Assembly (NCBI RefSeq): GCF_026898115.1
Contig: NZ_CP114036.1
Coordinates: 558,001-622,000 of the forward strand
DNA: 64,000 bases
Source: Streptomyces sp. S465
GTDB taxonomy: Bacteria > Actinomycetota > Actinomycetes > Streptomycetales > Streptomycetaceae
Direction of reading: 5' to 3'
Below are positions 59,402 through 64,000 of the stretch, one piece after another. A program made the position numbers and the translations under genes. The notes below the pieces were generated by a model. The model made no database searches. It saw nothing but the letters and a program-made list of their open reading frames with translations, and was not told the DNA's origin. Each line of letters starts with the position of its first letter. Position 1 is the stretch's first letter.

Positions 59402-60814
59402 ATGACGACGTCCGTTGGACCGGGTTCCGGTACCGATATTTCACAGCCGCCGTTGAGCCTGGGCACGGCGGCCGCACGGAATCTGGCGACGACGACCAAA
59501 TCCGTTCCGCAGATGCAGGGCATCACCTCCCGATGGCTGCTGCGCATGCTGCCGTGGGTGCAGGTTCCGGGTGGTTCCTACCGGGTGAACCGCCGGGCGT
59601 CGCACACGCTCGGCAACGGCCGCGTGGAGTTCACCACCACCGGGGCCGCGGTGCGGGTCATCCCGGTCGAGCTGCGCGAGCTGCCGCTGCTGCGCGCTTT
59701 CGAGGACACCGCGGTGCTCGAGGCCCTGGCGGACCGCTTCACCCAGCGGGAGTTCGCGCCCGGCGATGTGCTGGTGGAGGCCGGGCGTCCGGCCGATGAG
59801 CTCCTCCTCATCGCGCACGGCAAGGTCGACAAGCTGACCGAGGGCGCGTTCGACGAACCCTCGGTGGTCGGTTCGGCCGCCGGCGGCGACCACATCGGAG
59901 AGCCGGAGCTGGCCGCCGCCGAGGCGGGCACCTGGGGCGTCACCGTGAAGGCCGTGACGTCCTGCACGGTGCTGGCCCTGCCGCGGCAGGAGTTCGAGGA
60001 GCAGCTGGACCGTTCCCCGGGGCTGCGCGCACATGTGGAGGCGGTGCGCTCGGCACCGGAGGCCGAGCAAAACGAGCACGGGGAGGCGGACATCGCCCTG
60101 GCCTCGGGCCATTCGGGCGAGCCGGTTCTGCCGGGCACGTTCGCGGAGTACGAACTGGCCCCGCGCGAGTACGAGCTGAGCGTGGCGCAGACCGTGCTGC
60201 GCGTCCACACCCGCGTCGCCGACCTCTACAACGAGCCCATGAACCAGGTCGAGCAGCAGCTCCGCCTCACCATCGAGGCCCTGCGCGAACGCCAGGAACA
60301 CGAACTGATCAACAACCCCGAGATCGGGCTGCTGCACAACGCCGACCTCTCCCAGCGCATCCACACCCGCAGCGGACCCCCCACCCCCGACGACCTCGAC
60401 GCGCTGCTGGCCACCGTCTGGAAGGACCCGGGACTGATCCTGGCGCATCCACGGGCCATCGCGGCGATCGGCCGTGAGTTCAACAGCCGCGGCATCTCCC
60501 CGCAGCCCACGCAGGTGAACGGCCATTCATTGCCGGCCTGGCGAGGTGTGCCCATCTTCCCGTGCAACAAGATTCCGGTGACCCGGAGCGGGGTGAGCTC
60601 GATTCTCGTCCTGCGCACCGGGGAGGAGAACCAGGGGGTCATCGGACTGCACCGCACCGGAATTCCCGACGAATACCAGCCAAGTCTCTCGGTGCGGTTC
60701 ATGGGAATCAGCGAGCAGGCCATCATCTCGTATCTCGTCAGCGCCTACTATTCCGCGGCCGTGCTCGTCCCGGACGCGCTCGGAATTCTGGAGAACGTGG
60801 AAGTCGGACTCTGA
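59402..60814 (+). CDS. Family 2B encapsulin shell protein A (with cNMP-binding-like insertion)
   Basis: Protein of 470 residues. The outer parts are an HK97-type encapsulin (SrpI-like): an N-terminal arm (about 1-40) with [38 protein letters not shown], the shell core resuming at [60 protein letters not shown], and the end [37 protein letters not shown]...[34 protein letters not shown]. Residues about 97-215 are an inserted cyclic-nucleotide-binding-type domain, the hallmark of Family 2B. The phosphate-binding cassette reads [17 protein letters not shown] and lacks the usual Arg. Shells of this type enclose enzymes such as 2-methylisoborneol synthase in Streptomyces. A second shell gene follows after 71 bases; they share a nearly identical 290-base tract. 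Confidence 0.9.
   Translation: MTTSVGPGSGTDISQPPLSLGTAAARNLATTTKSVPQMQGITSRWLLRMLPWVQVPGGSYRVNRRASHTLGNGRVEFTTTGAAVRVIPVELRELPLLRAFEDTAVLEALADRFTQREFAPGDVLVEAGRPADELLLIAHGKVDKLTEGAFDEPSVVGSAAGGDHIGEPELAAAEAGTWGVTVKAVTSCTVLALPRQEFEEQLDRSPGLRAHVEAVRSAPEAEQNEHGEADIALASGHSGEPVLPGTFAEYELAPREYELSVAQTVLRVHTRVADLYNEPMNQVEQQLRLTIEALRERQEHELINNPEIGLLHNADLSQRIHTRSGPPTPDDLDALLATVWKDPGLILAHPRAIAAIGREFNSRGISPQPTQVNGHSLPAWRGVPIFPCNKIPVTRSGVSSILVLRTGEENQGVIGLHRTGIPDEYQPSLSVRFMGISEQAIISYLVSAYYSAAVLVPDALGILENVEVGL
60125..60412. repeat. Near-identical tract shared by the two shell genes (copy 1)
   Basis: This stretch matches 61588-61875 at a constant offset of 1463 bases with only about seven mismatches by eye, including silent positions, whereas the genes are clearly diverged on both sides, especially in the cNMP-binding insertion. 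It codes for the segment EPVLPGTF...PTPDDLD that follows the insertion. Gene conversion between the tandem copies is the simplest explanation. Confidence 0.85.
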
Positions 60815-60885
60815 CGTCCGCCCGACCGGGCCCGTGGCCTTCGCATCCCTTCCCGATGATCTACCGAAATGGGTGATGAGCACAT

Positions 60886-62274
60886 ATGACCACCTCCGTG
60901 GAGTCCGGTGAGCAGCCGCTGAGTCTGGGCACGGCCGCCGCACGGAATCTGGCGACCACCACCAAGTCCGTTCCGCAGATGCAGGCCATCTCCTCCCGGT
61001 GGCTGCTGCGGGTCCTCCCCTGGGTCCAGGTGTCCGCCGGCACGTACCGGGTGAACCGCCGGCTGACCTACACGGTCGGGGACGGGCGGGTGGAGTTCAT
61101 CACCACTGGATCGCAGGTGCGGGTCATCCCGCCGGAGCTGGGTGAGCTGCCGACGCTGCGCGGCTTCGAGGACACCGCCGTGCTGGAGGCGCTGGCCGAC
61201 GGCTGTGTCCAGCGCGAGTACGCGCCCGGGGATGTGCTGGTGGAGGCGGGCCGCCCGGCCGACCAGGTGTACCTGATCGCCCATGGCAAGGTCCGGCAGA
61301 TCGCCCCCGGCGCCTATGACGAGGGCAGCACGCTGGCGGTGCTGGCCGATGGGGAGTACTTCGGCGACGCCGCCCTGACCGGCCCGGAGCAGACCTGGGA
61401 GTTCACCGTCCGGGCCGTCACCCGGACCACGGTGCTCACCCTCCCCCGGCGCGCTCTCCAGGAGGCCGCCGACCGCTCCGAGTCGCTGCGCGACCATCTC
61501 CAGGGGCTCGCCGACCGGCCCGCACCCGCTCAGAACCGGCGCGGTGAGGCCGATATCGCCATCGCGTCCGGCCACTCGGGCGAGCCGGTGCTGCCGGGCA
61601 CGTTCGTGGAGTACGAACTGGCCCCGCGCGAGTACGAGCTGAGCGTGGCCCAGACCGTGCTGCGCGTCCACACCCGCGTCGCCGACCTCTACAACGAGCC
61701 CATGAACCAGGTCGAGCAGCAGCTCCGCCTCACCATCGAGGCCCTGCGCGAACGCCAGGAACACGAACTGATCAACAACCCCGAGTTCGGCCTGCTGCAC
61801 AACGCCGACCTCTCCCAGCGCATCCACACCCGCAGCGGACCCCCCACCCCCGACGACCTCGACGAACTGCTGGCGCGGCGCCGCAAGACCCAGTACCTGC
61901 TGGCGCATCCGCGCACCATCGCGGCCTTCGGGCGCGAGTGCAACAGCCGTGGTCTGTATCCGCAGGGCGTCGAGGTGGCGGGGGTGGCGGTGCGGGCGTG
62001 GCGCGGGGTTCCGCTGCTGCCCTGCAACAAGATCCCGGTCAGCGAGTCCGGCACCAGCTCCATCCTGGCGATGCGCACCGGGGAGGAGAACCAGGGCGTC
62101 ATCGGTCTGCACCAGACCGGTATCCCGGATGAGTACGAGCCCAGTCTGAACGTCCGGTTCATGGGCATCAGCGAACAGGCCGTGACGTCCTATCTGGTCT
62201 CCGCCTACTACTCGGCGGCGATCCTGGTGCCCGATGCGGTGGGTGTGCTGGAGGACGTCGAGATCGGCCGCTGA
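60886..62274 (+). CDS. Family 2B encapsulin shell protein B (with cNMP-binding-like insertion)
   Basis: Second shell protein, 462 residues, collinear with shell A. The N-terminal arm [22 protein letters not shown] is the same, and the core from [15 protein letters not shown] to the C-terminal [39 protein letters not shown] is closely alike. The inserted cNMP-binding-type domain (about 90-205) differs most: its cassette reads [19 protein letters not shown], again without the cyclic-nucleotide Arg, and with Asp in place of the usual Glu. Two different shell subunits with differing insertions suggest a mixed capsid. The RBS is weak (AAATGGGTGATGAGC). The locus ends here: convergent small membrane protein follows, no cargo gene. 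Confidence 0.9.
   Translation: MTTSVESGEQPLSLGTAAARNLATTTKSVPQMQAISSRWLLRVLPWVQVSAGTYRVNRRLTYTVGDGRVEFITTGSQVRVIPPELGELPTLRGFEDTAVLEALADGCVQREYAPGDVLVEAGRPADQVYLIAHGKVRQIAPGAYDEGSTLAVLADGEYFGDAALTGPEQTWEFTVRAVTRTTVLTLPRRALQEAADRSESLRDHLQGLADRPAPAQNRRGEADIAIASGHSGEPVLPGTFVEYELAPREYELSVAQTVLRVHTRVADLYNEPMNQVEQQLRLTIEALRERQEHELINNPEFGLLHNADLSQRIHTRSGPPTPDDLDELLARRRKTQYLLAHPRTIAAFGRECNSRGLYPQGVEVAGVAVRAWRGVPLLPCNKIPVSESGTSSILAMRTGEENQGVIGLHQTGIPDEYEPSLNVRFMGISEQAVTSYLVSAYYSAAILVPDAVGVLEDVEIGR
61588..61875. repeat. Near-identical tract shared by the two shell genes (copy 2)
   Basis: Partner of 60125-60412, same offset throughout. It encodes the shell core after the insertion, including the helix [20 protein letters not shown]. 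Outside the tract the nucleotide similarity falls off sharply, so this is a recombination patch rather than general conservation. Confidence 0.85.
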
Positions 62275-62310
62275 GCCGGGCCCGGAGGGGCCGCCCGCCG
62301 CGGACGTGGA

Positions 62311-62505
62311 TCAGGGACGGACACTGCTGACCACGTCCGCGGTGGCGGCGAGCCCCTCGGAGATGGTGGGCGCCACACTGCTGCTCGCCAGGTAGAAGCC
62401 GAGCGTCACACAGACCAGCGCATGGGAGATGCGCAGTCCGCCGCTGCGGAGAAAGACCACCGTCAGGATCAGAAGCAGCAGGACCACGGAGATGGAAATG
62501 GCCAT
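62311..62505 (-). CDS. Small two-helix membrane protein
   Basis: Sixty-four residues: an N-terminal membrane helix (ISISVVLLLLILTVVFLRSG), a short loop, and a second hydrophobic stretch (ISHALVCVTLGFYLASSSV), then APTISEGLAATADVVSSVRP. Homologues of this type are frequent in Streptomyces genomes, often beside mobile-element or conjugation genes, but no function is known to me. ATG 62505 has GAGGCTACC upstream (weak). Convergent with encapsulin B. Between 62506 and 62705 I see no gene. Confidence 0.65.
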   Translation of the reverse strand: MAISISVVLLLLILTVVFLRSGGLRISHALVCVTLGFYLASSSVAPTISEGLAATADVVSSVRP

Positions 62506-62705
62506 GGGTAGCCTCCTCGGCCGCTACGAAGCATCGGAATCCGGCCGTCAGTGTGGCTCACCATCGCCCGTGGACCGCCGTGACCTGGTGCTCCATACGG
62601 GTGCCGTTCTGCTGTCCGATTACTCCGCAGCGGTTTACTCCCCGGCGGCCGTACCGCCCCGGCGGCGTGATCGCGGAGCGGGGGCGGGTTCGCCGGACCG
62701 GCCGG

Positions 62706-63845
62706 TCAGCCGGTGGGGGCCGCCAGGTCCACCAGCCCGGCGAGCGTCTCCCGGTGGCGGCCGGGGGTGCCCAGCGCGATCTGGTCGCTCTTGGCCCGCT
62801 TGAGATACAGATGCGCCGGGTGTTCCCAGGTCATGCCGATACCGCCGTGCAGCTGGACGCACTCCTCGGCCGCGTGCACCGCCACCTCGGCGCAGTGCGC
62901 CTGGGCCACGGCCACCGCGACCGGTGTGTCCGGGCTGTCCGTGGCCAGTGCGTCGGCCGCGTAGCGGGCGGTGGCGCGCGCCGAGACCAGTTCCAGCCAC
63001 AGCGCGGCCATGCGGTGTTTGAGCGCCTGGAAGGAGCCGATGGGGCGCCCGAACTGATGGCGCTCCTTGGTGTGCCGGACGGTCTCGGTCAGACACCATT
63101 CGGCCACGCCCAGCTGCTCGGAGGCGAGCAGGCCGGCCCCGGTCAGCAGCGCCCGCCCGATGGCGGCCCCGGCCCGGTCGGGCCCGGCCAGCCGGCGCGC
63201 GGGGGCGCCGGTGAGGGTCACGGTGGCGAGCGGCCTGGTGAGGTCGAGTGAGGTGAGGGGTTCGACGGTGACGCTGGTCTCCGCGGTCTCCACGGCGTAC
63301 AGCCCGTATCCGTCCGTACCGGCGGCGGGGACGAGCAGCACATCGGCGCCCGGGGCGTCCGCGACACCGGAGACCTGGCCGCTGAGCGTTCCGTCGCCGT
63401 CGGCCCTGACGGTCGCGGCGGGTGGGGCGGAGGCGCCGGCCGCGGTGGACAGCGGCACCGCGAGGGCGCCGACCGTGCGGCCCTCGGCGAGCGCGCCGAG
63501 CAGCCGGGCCACGGCCGGTTGGCCGGTGTCGCAGCCGAGCAGCGCCGCGACGGCGAGGACGGCGCTGGTGAGGTAGGGCACGGGGGCGACGGCGCGGCCG
63601 AGCTCCTCCATGACGACCGCCGCCTCGCGCGCGGTGGCGCCCTGACCGCCGAGCTTGTCGGGCACCAGCAACCCGGCGGTGCCCATCTCGGCGCCCAGCG
63701 CGCGCCACAGCGCCGCGTCGTACGCCCGGCCGCTCTCGGCCTCGGCGAGCACCGCGGCGGGCGGGCAGTGGTCGGTGAGCAGCGACCGTACGGCCGCGCG
63801 CAGATCGTCCTCCGCCTCGGAGTAGAGCAGGTCCGGGGTGCTCAT
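62706..63845 (-). CDS. Acyl-CoA dehydrogenase
   Basis: FAD enzyme of 379 residues introducing an alpha,beta double bond into acyl-CoA. N-terminal helices (DDLRAAVRSLLTDHCPPAAV), a middle beta domain (LSGQVSGVADAPGADVLLVPA) and the C-terminal helical bundle (LGVAEWCLTETVRHTKERHQFGRPIGSFQALKHRMAALWLELVSARATARYAADAL, QLHGGIGMTWEHPAHLYLKRAKSDQIALG) are all present. The catalytic base position is not obvious; many actinobacterial members of this subgroup act on sterol or CoA-thioester side chains as heteromers. ATG 63845 overlaps the stop of another acyl-CoA dehydrogenase (ATGA), so they may form one heteromeric enzyme. Confidence 0.92.
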   Translation of the reverse strand: MSTPDLLYSEAEDDLRAAVRSLLTDHCPPAAVLAEAESGRAYDAALWRALGAEMGTAGLLVPDKLGGQGATAREAAVVMEELGRAVAPVPYLTSAVLAVAALLGCDTGQPAVARLLGALAEGRTVGALAVPLSTAAGASAPPAATVRADGDGTLSGQVSGVADAPGADVLLVPAAGTDGYGLYAVETAETSVTVEPLTSLDLTRPLATVTLTGAPARRLAGPDRAGAAIGRALLTGAGLLASEQLGVAEWCLTETVRHTKERHQFGRPIGSFQALKHRMAALWLELVSARATARYAADALATDSPDTPVAVAVAQAHCAEVAVHAAEECVQLHGGIGMTWEHPAHLYLKRAKSDQIALGTPGRHRETLAGLVDLAAPTG

Positions 63846-64000
63846 CGGGGCAGGTCCTTCCACGGGAGGTCCTTGTCGGTGCGCGGCTCGGGCGGCAGGC
63901 CCAGGACGCGTTCGGCGATGATGTTGAGCAGCACCTCCGAGGTGCCGCCCTCGATGGAGTTGCCCTTGGCGCGCAGATAGCGGTAGCCGGCCTCGCGCCC
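63842..64000 (-). CDS. Acyl-CoA dehydrogenase (3' end only)
   Basis: Only the C-terminal 52 residues are in the window (ending in TGA at 63842-63844). They read REAGYRYLRAKGNSIEGGTSEVLLNIIAERVLGLPPEPR and a short tail ending in DLPR; the GNSIEGGTSEVLLNIIAERVLGLP motif is the signature end of acyl-CoA dehydrogenases (FadE-type), where Glu/Gly hold the FAD diphosphate. The gene runs off the right edge. It is translationally coupled to the downstream acyl-CoA dehydrogenase, and actinobacterial FadE pairs often form heterotetramers in steroid or fatty acid breakdown. Confidence 0.9.
   Translation of the reverse strand, partial: GREAGYRYLRAKGNSIEGGTSEVLLNIIAERVLGLPPEPRTDKDLPWKDLPR

Noticed and set aside
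1..64000. tRNA, rRNA, riboswitch and CRISPR features.
   Set aside because: No clover-leaf, conserved rRNA segment, known riboswitch core or repeat-spacer array was seen on either strand; small RNAs cannot be excluded by eye.

Overview
The window is high-GC actinobacterial DNA that looks like a Streptomyces chromosome. Evidence: tightly overlapping ATGA/GTGA gene junctions, GTG starts, very rare TTA codons, a DasR-type palindrome in front of a chitin-active oxidase gene, stand-alone roadblock proteins, and a Family 2B encapsulin pair. I see no rRNA, tRNA, CRISPR array, transposase or phage integrase.

Layout. 1-3924: an oligopeptide-type ABC importer operon (binding protein cut by the window edge, two permeases, and a fused double ATPase). 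3957-8325: a haloacid dehalogenase-like hydrolase, an MFS exporter, a secreted AA10 lytic polysaccharide monooxygenase with a dre-like site, and two decayed genes (an alpha/beta hydrolase and an enolase-superfamily enzyme, both with large internal deletions). 8326-10851: a STAND/NB-ARC ATPase with TPRs, a C-terminal four-helix membrane domain and an N-terminal amyloid-motif-like stretch. 10981-22911: a compact biosynthetic cluster. A ten-gene leftward operon holds a GriI/GriH-like pair (expected to make 3-amino-4-hydroxybenzoate), two AMP-forming ligases, two acyl carrier proteins, a ketosynthase with a short chain-length-factor-like partner, an ATC-hydrolase-like protein and an SDR. It faces a rightward flavodoxin-MFS-LysR unit. 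23006-32081: a two-component system, an ABC exporter with a divergent MarR repressor, an L,D-transpeptidase lipoprotein, and a heterodimeric ABC exporter with one ruined ATP site. 32126-48521: mostly conserved Streptomyces genes (YdjM-type membrane protein, DUF3516 helicase, thioesterase II, roadblock proteins, Zn-alcohol dehydrogenase, a methyltransferase, PadR regulator, SNF2 helicase with SWIM partner). 48997-54713: pectinesterase, then xylA/xylB and a ROK regulator. 55189-57979: inositol monophosphatase-family gene plus a dxs copy, both with TTA codons and visibly lower GC. 58133-62274: a Tat-exported phosphodiesterase-like protein and two tandem Family 2B encapsulin shell genes with cyclic-nucleotide-binding-like insertions. 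62311-64000: a small membrane protein and two acyl-CoA dehydrogenases (the last cut by the edge).

The two most notable systems are the 3,4-AHBA plus ketosynthase/CLF/ACP cluster, whose product I cannot assign to a known family, and the two-shell encapsulin locus, which has no recognised cargo gene beside it but sits just downstream of a bldA-type (TTA-containing) dxs unit. Functions are read from family motifs only; no database search was possible.
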